Source of the DNA: Loripinus fragilis
Lineage: Eukaryota > Mollusca > Bivalvia > Lucinida > Lucinidae
Direction of reading: 5' to 3'
Length of the DNA stretch: 64,000 bases
Assembly: GCA_964019695.1 (NCBI GenBank)
Contig: CAXHUL010000257.1
Coordinates: 496,001-560,000 of the forward strand
Shown: piece by piece, positions 11,101-24,539 of the stretch
How positions within the stretch are numbered: position 1 is the stretch's first letter
How the letters are laid out: every line of letters starts with the position of its first letter
The notes under the pieces: model-generated
Databases searched by the model: none
What the model was told of the DNA's origin: nothing
The model's input: only the letters and a program-made list of their open reading frames with translations
Program-made: the position numbers and the translations under genes

Positions 11101-14100
11101 TCCCCCGAGTGCCGAGCAATAGCCCCTGAAAGGGCTTTCGGCACAATTTTCACGCCCTTATTTGAGCCACTTGTAGCCGAAGGAATTTTGCGCAAATGAC
11201 TGAGAGGTGCTCCTGGGCACTGCTCATCACTTTGCAATAGGTTCCGGGGCTTTTCGCGAAGGTCGCGTTTTCTCAAACTTTGATGGCATTAGTGGGTGGG
11301 GTGTGAAAACCTCCGAATGCATGGTTCTCAGCTCCTGCTGTGGGCAGCAAGCCAATTTTTTTTCCAAAATGTTGACCTATAAAAGAGCTTACTCGGGTGT
11401 GAAAATTATCATTGTGCGCGCGCGCCCCGGACCGCAATTATGATATTTCCTGTTTTCCCATAGGGCCCAAGGCAAATGGGGATAGCGGTTGTACGCGCTT
11501 TCTAAGGCTCTGATCGCTTTTAGATTTTGCACGCGGATAGGGCCAACAGAGGCGCAGGTATTGCCATGCGCACCCGCCCGCAACAATGTTTCGATACCGA
11601 GTTATCGGGGTGTGGAAGTCCGCCGCCCCGAAGCTTTACGCGCTTCCGTCTCGCGAACTACTATTTTCATCATGCCCACACGGGCATCAGTTTGTAGTAC
11701 GGGAGGCCGTCTACAAATGGTGATAATTTCAAAGCGTTCCGTCGGGAAATTAAAAAGTTATGAGCATTAGAAGATCTTCCCATTAGGCCCCATTAGGCCA
11801 CAGTAGCCGACCGGGCCTAAAACTTGCGCGGGTCACTTTCACGGACGGGCTCGAAACTGGTGCCAGAAGTTAGCCCCCGACCAGAGCTTCATTGTGAGGC
11901 ATTGCGTAAAATTTTCCGTCCCCCGAGTGCCGAGCAATAGCCCCTGAAAGGGCTTTCGGCACAATTTTCACGCCCTTATTTGAGCCACTTGTAGCCGAAG
12001 GAATTTTGCGCAAATGACTGAGAGGTGCTCCTGGGCACTGCTCATCACTTTGCAATAGGTTCCGGGGCTTTTCGCGAAGGTCGCGTTTTCTCAAACTTTG
12101 ATGGCATTAGTGGGTGGGGTGTGAAAACCTCCGAATGCATGGTTCTCAGCTCCTGCTGTGGGCAGCAAGCCAATTTTTTTTCCAAAATGTTGACCTATAA
12201 AAGAGCTTACTCGGGTGTGAAAATTATCATTGTGCGCGCGCGCCCCTGACCGCAATTATGATATTTCCTGTTTTCCCATAGGGCCCAAGGCAAATGGGGA
12301 TAGCGGTTGTACGCGCTTTCTAAGGCTCTGATCGCTTTTAGATTTTGCACGCGGATAGGGCCAACAGAGGCGCAGGTATTGCCATGCGCACCCGCCCGCA
12401 ACAATGTTTCGATACCGAGTTATCGGGGTGTGGAAGTCCGCCGCCCCGAAGCTTTACGCGCTTCCGTCTCGCGAACTACTATTTTCATCATGCCCACACG
12501 GGCATCAGTTTGTAGTACGGGAGGCCGTCTACAAATGGTGAAAATTTCAAAGCGTTCCGTCGGGAAATTAAAAAGTTATGAGCATTAGAAGATCTTCCCA
12601 TTAGGCCCCATTAGGCCACAGTAGCCGACCGGGCCTAAAACTTGCGCGGGTCACTTTCACGGACGGGCTCGAAACTGGTGCCAGAAGTTAGCCCCCGACC
12701 AGAGCTTCATTGTGAGGCATTGCGTAAAATTTTCCGTCCCCCGAGTGCCGAGCAATAGCCCCTGAAAGGGCTTTCGGCACAATTTTCACGCCCTTATTTG
12801 AGCCACTTGTAGCCGAAGGAATTTTGCGCAAATGACTGAGAGGTGCTCCTGGGCACTGCTCATCACTTTGCAATAGGTTCCGGGGCTTTTCGTGAAGGTC
12901 GCGTTTTCTCAAACTTTGATGGCATTAGTGGGTGGGGTGTGAAAACCTCCGAATGCATGGTTCTCAGCTCCTGCTGTGGGCAGCAAGCCAATTTTTTTTC
13001 CAAAATGTTGACCTATAAAAGAGCTTACTCGGGTGTGAAAATTATCATTGTGCGCACGCGCCCCGGACCGCAATTATGATATTTCCTGTTTTCCCATAGG
13101 GCCCAAGGCAAATGGGGATAGCGGTTGTACGCGCTTTCTAAGGCTCTGATCGCTTTTAGATTTTGCACGCGGATAGGGCCAACAGAGGCGCAGGTATTGC
13201 CATGCGCACCCGCCCGCAACAATGTTTCGATACCGAGTTATCGGGGTGTGGAAGTCCGCCGCCCCGAAGCTTTACGCGCTTCCGTCTCGCGAACTACTAT
13301 TTTCATCATGCCCACACGGGCATCAGTTTGTAGTACGGGAGGCCGTCTACAAATGGTGAAAATTTCAAAGCGTTCCGTCGGGAAATTAAAAAGTTATGAG
13401 CATTAGAAGATCTTCCCATTAGGCCCCATTAGGCCACAGTAGCCGACCGGGCCTAAAACTTGCGCGGGTCACTTTCACGGACGGGCTCGAAACTGGTGCC
13501 AGAAGTTAGCCCCCGACCAGAGCTTCATTGTGAGGCATTGCGTAAAATTTTCCGTCCCCCGAGTGCCGAGCAATAGCCCCTGAAAGGGCTTTCGGCACAA
13601 TTTTCACGCCCTTATTTGAGCCACTTGTAGCCGAAGGAATTTTGCGCAAATGACTGAGAGGTGCTCCTGGGCACTGCTCATCACTTTGCAATAGGTTCCG
13701 GGGCTTTTCGCAAAGGTCGTGTTTTCTCAAACTTTGATGGCATTAGTGGGTGGGGTGTGAAAACCTCCGAATGCATGGTTCTCAGCTCCTGCTGTGGGCA
13801 GCAAGCCAATTTTTTTTCCAAAATGTTGACCTATAAAAGAGCTTACTCGGGTGTGAAAATTATCATTGTGCGCGCGCGCCCCGGACCGCAATTATGATAT
13901 TTCCTGTTTTCCCATAGGGCCCAAGGCAAATGGGGATAGCGGTTGTACGCGCTTTCTAAGGCTCTGATCGCTTTTAGATTTTGCACGCGGATAGGGCCAA
14001 CAGAGGCGCAGGTATTGCCATGCGCACCCGCCCGCAACAATGTTTCGATACCGAGTTATCGGGGTGTGGAAGTCCGCCGCCCCGAAGCTTTACGCGCTTC

Positions 14101-17100
14101 CGTCTCGCGAACTACTATTTTCATCATGCCCACACGGGCATCAGTTTGTAGTACGGGAGGCCGTCTACAAATGGTGAAAATTTCAAAGCGTTCCGTCGGG
14201 AAATTAAAAAGTTATGAGCATTAGAAGATCTTCCCATTAGGCCCCATTAGGCCACAGTAGCCGACCGGGCCTAAAACTTGCGCGGGTCACTTTCACGGAC
14301 GGGCTCGAAACTGGTGCCAGAAGTTAGCCCCCGACCAGAGCTTCATTGTGAGGCATTGCGTAAAATTTTCCGTCCCCCGAGTGCCGAGCAATAGCCCCTG
14401 AAAGGGCTTTCGGCACAATTTTCACGCCCTTATTTGAGCCACTTGTAGCCGAAGGAATTTTGCGCAAATGACTGAGAGGTGCTCCTGGGCACTGCTCATC
14501 ACTTTGCAATAGGTTCCGGGGCTTTTCGCGAAGGTCGCGTTTTCTCAAACTTTGATGGCATTAGTGGGTGGGGTGTGAAAACCTCCGAATGCATGGTTCT
14601 CAGCTCCTGCTGTGGGCAGCAAGCCAATTTTTTTTCCAAAATGTTGACCTATAAAAGAGCTTACTCGGGTGTGAAAATTATCATTGTGCGCGCGCGCCCC
14701 GGACCGCAATTATGATATTTCCTGTTTTCCCATAGGGCCCAAGGCAAATGGGGATAGCGGTTGTACGCGCTTTCTAAGGCTCTGATCGCTTTTAGATTTT
14801 GCACGCGGATAGGGCCAACAGAGGCGCAGGTATTGCCATGCGCACCCGCCCGCAACAATGTTTCGATACCGAGTTATCGGGGTGTGGAAGTCCGCCGCCC
14901 CGAAGCTTTACGCGCTTCTGTCTCGCGAACTACTATTTTCACAATGCCCACACGGGCATCAGTTTGTAGTACGGGAGGCCGTCTACAAATGGTGAAAATT
15001 TCAAAGCGTTCCGTCGGGAAATTAAAAAGTTATGAGCATTAGAAGATCTTCCCATTAGGCCCCATTAGGCCACAGTAGCCGACCGGGCCTAAAACTTGCG
15101 CGGGTCACTTTCACGGACGGGCTCAAAACTGGTGCCAGAAGTTAGCCCCCGACCAGAGCTTCATTGTGAGGCATTGCGTAAAATTTTCCGTCCCCCGAGT
15201 GCCGAGCAATAGCCCCTGAAAGGGCTTTCGGCACAATTTTCACGCCCTTATTTGAGCCACTTGTAGCCGAAGGAATTTTGCGCAAATGACTGAGAGGTGC
15301 TCCTGGGCACTGCTCATCACTTTGCAATAGGTTCCGGGGCTTTTCGCGAAGGTCGCGTTTTCTCAAACTTTGATGGCATTAGTGGGTGGGGTGTGAAAAC
15401 CTCCGAATGCATGGTTCTCAGCTCCTGCTGTGGGCAGCAAGCCAATTTTTTTTCCAAAATGTTGACCTATAAAAGAGCTTACTCGGGTGTGAAAATTATC
15501 ATTGTGCGCGCGCGCCCCGGACCGCAATTATGATATTTCCTGTTTTCCCATAGGGCCCAAGGCAAATGGGGATAGCGGTTGTACGCGCTTTCTAAGGCTC
15601 TGATCGCTTTTAGATTTTGCACGCGGATAGGGCCAACAGAGGCGCAGGTATTGCCATGCGCACCCGCCCGCAACAATGTTTCGATACCGAGTTATCGGGG
15701 TGTGGAAGTCCGCCGCCCCGAAGCTTTACGCGCTTCCGTCTCGCGAACTACTATTTTCATCATGCCCACACGGGCATCAGTTTGTAGTACGGGAGGCCGT
15801 CTACAAATGGTGAAAATTTCAAAGCGTTCCGTCGGGAAATTAAAAAGTTATGAGCATTAGAAGATCTTCCCATTAGGCCCCATTAGGCCACAGTAGCCGA
15901 CCGGGCCTAAAACTTGCGCGGGTCACTTTCACGGACGGGCTCGAAACTGGTGCCAGAAGTTAGCCCCCGACCAGAGCTTCATTGTGAGGCATTGCGTAAA
16001 ATTTTCCGTCCCCCGAGTGCCGAGCAATAGCCCCTGAAAGGGCTTTCGGCACAATTTTCACGCCCTTATTTGAGCCACTTGTAGCCGAAGGAATTTTGCG
16101 CAAATGACTGAGAGGTGCTCCTGGGCACTGCTCATCACTTTGCAATAGGTTCCGGGGCTTTTTGCGAAGGTCGCGTTTTCTCAAACTTTGATGGCATTAG
16201 TGGGTGGGGTGTGAAAACCTCCGAATGCATGGTTCTCAGCTCCTGCTGTGGGCAGCAAGCCAATTTTTTTTCCAAAATGTTGACCTATAAAAGAGCTTAC
16301 TCGGGTGTGAAAATTATCATTGTGCGCGCGCGCCCCGGACCGCAATTATGATATTTCCTGTTTTCCCATAGGGCCCAAGGCAAATGGGGATAGCGGTTGT
16401 ACGCGCTTTCTAAGGCTCTGATCGCTTTTAGATTTTGCACGCGGATAGGGCCAACAGAGGCGCAGGTATTGCCATGCGCACCCGCCCGCAACAATGTTTC
16501 GATACCGAGTTATCGGGGTGTGGAAGTCCGCCGCCCCGAAGCTTTACGCGCTTCCGTCTCGCGAACTACTATTTTCATCATGCCCACACGGGCATCAGTT
16601 TGTAGTACGGGAGGCCGTCTACAAATGGTGAAAATTTCAAAGCGTTCCGTCGGGAAATTAAAAAGTTATGAGCATTAGAAGATCTTCCCATTAGGCCCCA
16701 TTAGGCCACAGTAGCCGACCGGGCCTAAAACTTGCGCGGGTCACTTTCACGGACGGGCTCGAAACTGGTGCCAGAAGTTAGCCCCCGACCAGAGCTTCAT
16801 TGTGAGGCATTGCGTAAAATTTTCCGTCCCCCGAGTGCCGAGCAATAGCCCCTGAAAGGGCTTTCGGCACAATTTTCACGCCCTTATTTGAGCCACTTGT
16901 AGCCGAAGGAATTTTGCGCAAATGACTGAGAGGTGCTCCTGGGCACTGCTCATCACTTTGCAATAGGTTCCGGGGCTTTTCGCGAAGGTCGCGTTTTCTC
17001 AAACTTTGATGGCATTAGTGGGTGGGGTGTGAAAACCTCCGAATGCATGGTTCTCAGCTCCTGCTGTGGGCAGCAAGCCAATTTTTTTTCCAAAATGTTG

Positions 17101-17178
17101 ACCTATAAAAGAGCTTACTCGGGTGTGAAAATTATCATTGTGCGCGCGCGCCCCGGACCGCAATTATGATATTTCCTG
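8181..17178 (+). repeat. Array segment, units 11-21, with variant catalogue
   Basis: Eleven full-length units. Variants seen are: C-to-T at 8409 and 8791 (the latter m611); A-to-T at 9277; G-to-A at 9798; T-to-A at 9847 (m31, shared with unit 10 three units earlier); G-to-A at 10217 (m401); A-to-T at 11724; G-to-T at 12247; C-to-T at 12893; G-to-A at 13056; G-to-A at 13712 and C-to-T at 13720 in the same unit; C-to-T at 14919; adjacent changes at 14942-14943 (tc to ca); G-to-A at 15125 (m401); C-to-T at 16163. Units 14, 18 and 21 look like consensus. Confidence 0.9.
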
Positions 17179-20100
17179 TTTTCCCATAGGGCCCAAGGCA
17201 AATGGGGATAGCGGTTGTACGCGCTTTCTAAGGCTCTGATCGCTTTTAGATTTTGCACGCGGATAGGGCCAACAGAGGCGCAGGTATTGCCATGCGCACC
17301 CGCCCGCAACAATGTTTCGATACCGAGTTATCGGGGTGTGGAAGTCGGCCGCCCCGAAGCTTTACGCGCTTCCGTCTCGCGAACTACTATTTTCATCATG
17401 CCCACACGGGCATCAGTTTGTAGTACGGGAGGCCGTCTACAAATGGTGAAAATTTCAAAGCGTTCCGTCGGGAAATTAAAAAGTTATGAGCATTAGAAGA
17501 TCTTCCCATTAGGCCCCATTAGGCCACAGTAGCCGACCGGGCCTAAAACTTGCGCGGGTCACTTTCACGGACGGGCTCGAAACTGGTGCCAGAAGTTAGC
17601 CCCCAACCAGAGCTTCATTGTGAGGCATTGCGTAAAATTTTCCGTCCCCCGAGTGCCGAGCAATAGCCCCTGAAAGGGCTTTCGGCACAATTTTCACGCC
17701 CTTATTTGAGCCACTTGTAGCCGAAGGAATTTTGCGCAAATGACTGAGAGGTGCTCCTGGGCACTGCTCATCACTTTGCAATAGGTTCCGGGGCTTTTCG
17801 CGAAGGTCGCGTTTTCTCAAACTTTGATGGCATTAGTGGGTGGGGTGTGAAAACCTCCGAATGCATGGTTCTCAGCTCCTGCTGTGGGCAGCAAGCCAAT
17901 TTTTTTTCCAAAATGTTGACCTATAAAAGAGCTTACTCGGGTGTGAAAATTATCATTGTGCGCGCGCGCCCCGGACCGCAATTATGATATTTCCTGTTTT
18001 CCCATAGGGCCCAAGGCAAATGGGGATAGCGGTTGTACGCGCTTTCTAAGGCTCTGATCGCTTTTAGATTTTGCACGCGGATAGGGCCAACAGAGGCGCA
18101 GGTATTGCCATGCGCACCCGCCCGCAACAATGTTTCGATACCGAGTTATCGGGGTGTGGAAGTCCGCCGCCCCGAAGCTTTACGCGCTTCCGTCTCGCGA
18201 ACTACTATTTTCATCATGCCCACACGGGCATCAGTTTGTAGTACGGGAGGCCGTCTACAAATGGTGAAAATTTCAAAGCGTTCCGTCGGGAAATTAAAAA
18301 GTTATGAGCATTAGAAGATCTTCCCATTAGGCCCCATTAGGCCACAGTAGCCGACCGGGCCTAAAACTTGCGCGGGTCACTTTCACGGACGGGCTCGAAA
18401 CTGGTGCCAGAAGTTAGCCCCCGACCAGAGCTTCATTGTGAGGCATTGCGTAAAATTTTCCGTCCCCCGAGTGCCGAGCAATAGCCCCTGAAAGGGCTTT
18501 CGGCACAATTTTCACGCCCTTATTTGAGCCACTTGTAGCCGAAGGAATTTTGCGCAAATGACTGAGAGGTGCTCCTGGGCACTGCTCATCACTTTGCAAT
18601 AGGTTCCGGGGCTTTTCGCGAAGGTCGCGTTTTCTCAAACTTTGATGGCATTAGTGGGTGGGGTGTGAAAACCTCCGAATGCATGGTTCTCAGCTCCTGC
18701 TGTGGGCAGCAAGCCAATTTTTTTTCCAAAATGTTGACCTATAAAAGAGCTTACTCGGGTGTGAAAATTATCATTGTGCGCGCGCGCCCCGGACCGCAAT
18801 TATGATATTTCCTGTTTTCCCATAGGGCCCAAGGCAAATGGGGATAGCGGTTGTACGCGCTTTCTAAGGCTCTGATCGCTTTTAGATTTTGCACGCGGAT
18901 AGGGCCAACAGAGGCGCAGGTATTGCCATGCGCACCCGCCCGCAACAATGTTTCGATACCGAGTTATCGGGGTGTGGAAGTCCGCCGCCCCGAAGCTTTA
19001 CGCGCTTCCGTCTCGCGAACTACTATTTTCATCATGCCCACACGGGCATCAGTTTGTAGTACGGGAGGCCGTCTACAAATGGTGAAAATTTCAAAGCGTT
19101 CCGTCGGGAAATTAAAAAGTTATGAGCATTAGAAGATCTTCCCATTAGGCCCCATTAGGCCACAGTAGCCGACCGGGCCTAAAACTTGCGCGGGTCACTT
19201 TCACGGACGGGCTCGAAACTGGTGCCAGAAGTTAGCCCCCAACCAGAGCTTCATTGTGAGGCATTGCGTAAAATTTTCCGTCCCCCGAGTGCCGAGCAAT
19301 AGCCCCTGAAAGGGCTTTCGGCACAATTTTCACGCCCTTATTTGAGCCACTTGTAGCCGAAGGAATTTTGCGCAAATGACTGAGAGGTGCTCCTGGGCAC
19401 TGCTCATCACTTTGCAATAGGTTCCGGGGCTTTTCGCGAAGGTCGCGTTTTCTCAAACTTTGATGGCATTAGTGGGTGGGGTGTGAAAACCTCCGAATGC
19501 ATGGTTCTCAGCTCCTGCTGTGGGCAGCAAGCCAATTTTTTTTCCAAAATGTTGACCTATAAAAGAGCTTACTCGGGTGTGAAAATTATCATTGTGCGCG
19601 CGCGCCCCGGACCGCAATTATGATATTTCCTGTTTTCCCATAGGGCCCAAGGCAAATGGGGATAGCGGTTGTACGCGCTTTCTAAGGCTCTGATCGCTTT
19701 TAGATTTTGCACGCGGATAGGGCCAACAGAGGCGCAGGTATTGCCATGCGCACCCGCCCGCAACAATGTTTCGATACCGAGTTATCGGGGTGTGGAAGTC
19801 CGCCGCCCCGAAGCTTTACGCGCTTCCGTCTCGCGAACTACTATTTTCATCATGCCCACACGGGCATCAGTTTGTAGTACGGGAGGCCGTCTACAAATGG
19901 TGAAAATTTCAAAGCGTTCCGTCGGGAAATTAAAAAGTTATGAGCATTAGAAGATCTTCCCATTAGGCCCCATTAGGCCACAGTAGCCGACCGGGCCTAA
20001 AACTTGCGCGGGTCACTTTCACGGACGGGCTCGAAACTGGTGCCAGAAGTTAGCCCCCGACCAGAGCTTCATTGTGAGGCATTGCGTAAAATTTTCCGTC

Positions 20101-23100
20101 CCCCGAGTGCCGAGCAATAGCCCCTGAAAGGGCTTTCGGCACAATTTTCACGCCCTTATTTGAGCCACTTGTAGCCGAAGGAATTTTGCGCAAATGACTG
20201 AGAGGTGCTCCTGGGCACTGCTCATCACTTTGCAATAGGTTCTGGGGCTTTTCGCGAAGGTCGCGTTTTCTCAAACTTTGATGGCATTAGTGGGTGGGGT
20301 GTGAAAACCTCCGAATGCATGGTTCTCAGCTCCTGCTGTGGGCAGCAAGCCAATTTTTTTTCCAAAATGTTGACCTATAAAAGAGCTTACTCGGGTGTGA
20401 AAATTATCATTGTGCGCGCGCGCCCCGGACCGCAATTATGATATTTCCTGTTTTCCCATAGGGCCCAAGGCAAATGGGGATAGCGGTTGTACGCGCTTTC
20501 TAAGGCTCTGATCGCTTTTAGATTTTGCACGCGGATAGGGCCAACAGAGGCGCAGGTATTGCCATGCGCACCCGCCCGCAACAATGTTTCGATACCGAGT
20601 TATCGGGGTGTGGAAGTCCGCCGCCCCGAAGCTTTACGCGCTTCCGTCTCGCGAACTACTATTTTCATCATGCCCACACGGGCATCAGTTTGTAGTACGG
20701 GAGGCCGTCTACAAATGGTGAAAATTTCAAAGCGTTCCGTCGGGAAATTAAAAAGTTATGAGCATTAGAAGATCTTCCCATTAGGCCCCATTAGGCCACA
20801 GTAGCCGACCGGGCCTAAAACTTGCGCGGGTCACTTTCACGGACGGGCTCGAAACTGGTGCCAGAAGTTAGCCCCCGACCAGAGCTTCATTGTGAGGCAT
20901 TGCGTAAAATTTTCCGTCCCCCGAGTGCCGAGCAATAGCCCCTGAAAGGGCTTTCGGCACATTTTCACGCCCTTATTTGAGCCACTTGTAGCCGAAGGAA
21001 TTTTGCGCAAATGACTGAGAGGTGCTCCTGGGCACTGCTCATCACTTTGCAATAGGTTCCGGGGCTTTTCGCGAAGGTCGCGTTTTCTCAAACTTTGATG
21101 GCATTAGTGGGTGGGGTGTGAAAACCTCCGAATGCATGGTTCTCAGCTCCTGCTGTGGGCAGCAAGCCAATTTTTTTTCCAAAATGTTGACCTATAAAAG
21201 AGCTTACTCGGGTGTGAAAATTATCATTGTGCGCGCGCGCCCCGGACCGCAATTATGATATTTCCTGTTTTCCCATAGGGCCCAAGGCAAATGGGGATAG
21301 CGGTTGTACGCGCTTTCTAAGGCTCTGATCGCTTTTAGATTTTGCACGCGGATAGGGCCAACAGAGGCGCAGGTATTGCCATGCACACCCGCCCGCAACA
21401 ATGTTTCGATACCGAGTTATCGGGGTGTGGAAGTCCGCCGCCCCGAAGCTTTACGCGCTTCCGTCTCGCGAACTACTATTTTCATCATGCCCACACGGGC
21501 ATCAGTTTGTAGTACGGGAGGCCGTCTACAAATGGTGAAAATTTCAAAGCGTTCCGTCGGGAAATTAAAAAGTTATGAGCATTAGAAGATCTTCCCATTA
21601 GGCCCCATTAGGCCACAGTAGCCGACCGGGCCTAAAACTTGCGCGGGTCACTTTCACGGACGGGCTCGAAACTGGTGCCAGAAGTTAGCCCCCGACCAGA
21701 GCTTCATTGTGAGGCATTGCGTAAAATTTTCCGTCCCCCGAGTGCCGAGCAATAGCCCCTGAAAGGGCTTTCGGCACAATTTTCACGCCCTTATTTGAGC
21801 CACTTGTAGCCGAAGGAATTTTGCGCAAATGACTGAGAGGTGCTCCTGGGCACTGCTCATCACTTTGCAATAGGTTCCGGGGCTTTTCGCGAAGGTCGCG
21901 TTTTCTCAAACTTTGATGGCATTAGTGGGTGGGGTGTGAAAACCTCCGAATGCATGGTTCTCAGCTCCTGCTGTGGGCAGCAAGCCAATTTTTTTTCCAA
22001 AATGTTGACCTATAAAAGAGCTTACTCGGGTGTGAAAATTATCATTGTGCGCGCGCGCCCCGGACCGCAATTATGATATTTCCTGTTTTCCCATAGGGCC
22101 CAAGGCAAATGGGGATAGCGGTTGTACGCGCATTCTAAGGCTCTGATCGCTTTTAGATTTTGCACGCGGATAGGGCCAACAGAGGCGCAGGTATTGCCAT
22201 GCGCACCCGCCCGCAACAATGTTTCGATACCGAGTTATCGGGGTGTGGAAGTCCGCCGCCCCGAAGCTTTACGCGCTTCCGTCTCGCGAACTACTATTTT
22301 CATCATGCCCACACGGGCATCAGTTTGTAGTACGGGAGGCCGTCTACAAATGGTGAAAATTTCAAAGCGTTCCGTCGGGAAATTAAAAAGTTATGAGCAT
22401 CAGAAGATCTTCCCATTAGGCCCCATTAGGCCACAGTAGCCGACCGGGCCTAAAACTTGCGCGGGTCACTTTCACGGACGGGCTCGAAACTGGTGCCAGA
22501 AGTTAGCCCCCGACCAGAGCTTCATTGTGAGGCATTGCGTAAAATTTTCCGTCCCCCGAGTGCCGAGCAATAGCCCCTGAAAGGGCTTTCGGCACAATTT
22601 TCACGCCCTTATTTGAGCCACTTGTAGCCGAAGGAATTTTGCGCAAATGACTGAGAGGTGCTCCTGGGCACTGCTCATCACTTTGCAATAGGTTCCGGGG
22701 CTTTTCGCGAAGGTCGCGTTTTCTCAAACTTTGATGGCATTAGTGGGTGGGGTGTGAAAACCTCCGAATGCATGGTTCTCAGCTCTTGCTGTGGGCAGCA
22801 AGCCAATTTTTTTTCCAAAATGTTGACCTATAAAAGAGCTTACTCGGGTGTGAAAATTATCATTGTGCGCGTGCGCCCCGGACCGCAATTATGATATTTC
22901 CTGTTTTCCCATAGGGCCCAAGGCAAATGGGGATAGCGGTTGTACGCGCTTTCTAAGGCTCTGATCGCTTTTAGATTTTGCACGCGGATAGGGCCAACAG
23001 AGGCGCAGGTATTGCCATGCGCACCCGCCCGCAACAATGTTTCGATACCGAGTTATCGGGGTGTGGAAGTCCGCCGCCCCGAAGCTTTACGCGCTTCCGT

Positions 23101-24539
23101 CTCGCGAACTACTATTTTCATCATGCCCACACGGGCATCAGTTTGTAGTACGGGAGGCCGTCTACAAATGGTGAAAATTTCAAAGCGTTCCGTCGGGAAA
23201 TTAAAAAGTTATGAGCATTAGAAGATCTTCCCATTAGGCCCCATTAGGCCACAGTAGCCGACCGGGCCTAAAACTTGCGCGGGTCACTTTCACGGACGGG
23301 CTCGAAACTGGTGCCAGAAGTTAGCCCCCGACCAGAGCTTCATTGTGAGGCATTGCGTAAAATTTTCCGTCCCCCGAGTGCCGAGCAATAGCCCCTGAAA
23401 GGGCTTTCGGCACAATTTTCACGCCCTTATTTGAGCCACTTGTAGCCGAAGGAATTTTGCGCAAATGACTGAGAGGTGCTCCTGGGCACTGCTCATCACT
23501 TTGCAATAGGTTCCGGGGCTTTTCGCGAAGGTCGCGTTTTCTCAAACTTTGATGGCATTAGTGGGTGGGGTGTGAAAACCTCCGAATGCATGGTTCTCAG
23601 CTCCTGCTGTGGGCAGCAAGCCAATTTTTTTTCCAAAATGTTGACCTATAAAAGAGCTTACTCGGGTGTGAAAATTATCATTGTGCGCGCGCGCCCCGGA
23701 CCGCAATTATGATATTTCCTGTTTTCCCATAGGGCCCAAGGCAAATGGGGATAGCGGTTGTACGCGCATTCTAAGGCTCTGATCGCTTTTAGATTTTGCA
23801 CGCGGATAGGGCCAACAGAGGCGCAGGTATTGCCATGCGCACCCGCCCGCAACAATGTTTCGATACCGAGTTATCGGGGTGTGGAAGTCCGCCGCCCCGA
23901 AGCTTTACGCGCTTCCGTCTCGCGAACTACTATTTTCATCATGCCCACACGGGCATCAGTTTGTAGTACGGGAGGCCGTCTACAAATGGTGAAAATTTCA
24001 AAGCGTTCCGTCGGGAAATTAAAAAGTTATGAGCATCAGAAGATCTTCCCATTAGGCCCCATTAGGCCACAGTAGCCGACCGGGCCTAAAACTTGCGCGG
24101 GTCACTTTCACGGACGGGCTCGAAACTGGTGCCAGAAGTTAGCCCCCGACCAGAGCTTCATTGTGAGGCATTGCGTAAAATTTTCCGTCCCCCGAGTGCC
24201 GAGCAATAGCCCCTGAAAGGGCTTTCGGCACAATTTTCACGCCCTTATTTGAGCCACTTGTAGCCGAAGGAATTTTGCGCAAATGACTGAGAGGTGCTCC
24301 TGGGCACTGCTCATCACTTTGCAATAGGTTCCGGGGCTTTTCGCGAAGGTCGCGTTTTCTCAAACTTTGATGGCATTAGTGGGTGGGGTGTGAAAACCTC
24401 CGAATGCATGGTTCTCAGCTCCTGCTGTGGGCAGCAAGCCAATTTTTTTTCCAAAATGTTGACCTATAAAAGAGCTTACTCGGGTGTGAAAATTATCATT
24501 GTGCCCGCGCGCCCCGGACCGCAATTATGATATTTCCTG
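17179..24539 (+). repeat. Array segment, units 22-30, two-unit echoes
   Basis: Nine units, unit 26 being 817 bp. Variants seen are: C-to-G at 17347; G-to-A at 17605 and 19241 (m427, two units apart); C-to-T at 20243 (m611); loss of one A at 20961; G-to-A at 21385; T-to-A at 22132 (m47) and T-to-C at 22401 (m316) in unit 28; C-to-T at 22786 and 22872; the same m47 and m316 changes again at 23768 and 24037 in unit 30; G-to-C at 24505 (m784). The m47/m316 pair is two non-CpG changes shared by units exactly 1,636 bp apart, which points to a copied two-unit block. Confidence 0.88.
20451..21267 (+). repeat. Unit 26, 817 bp, 1-bp deletion
   Basis: One A of the AA at m511-512 is missing (at 20961), just after the right arm of the strongest hairpin of the monomer. 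The rest of the unit looks like consensus. The deletion shifts the minus-strand open frame of this unit, with no sign of compensation, which supports the view that those frames are not coding. Confidence 0.9.
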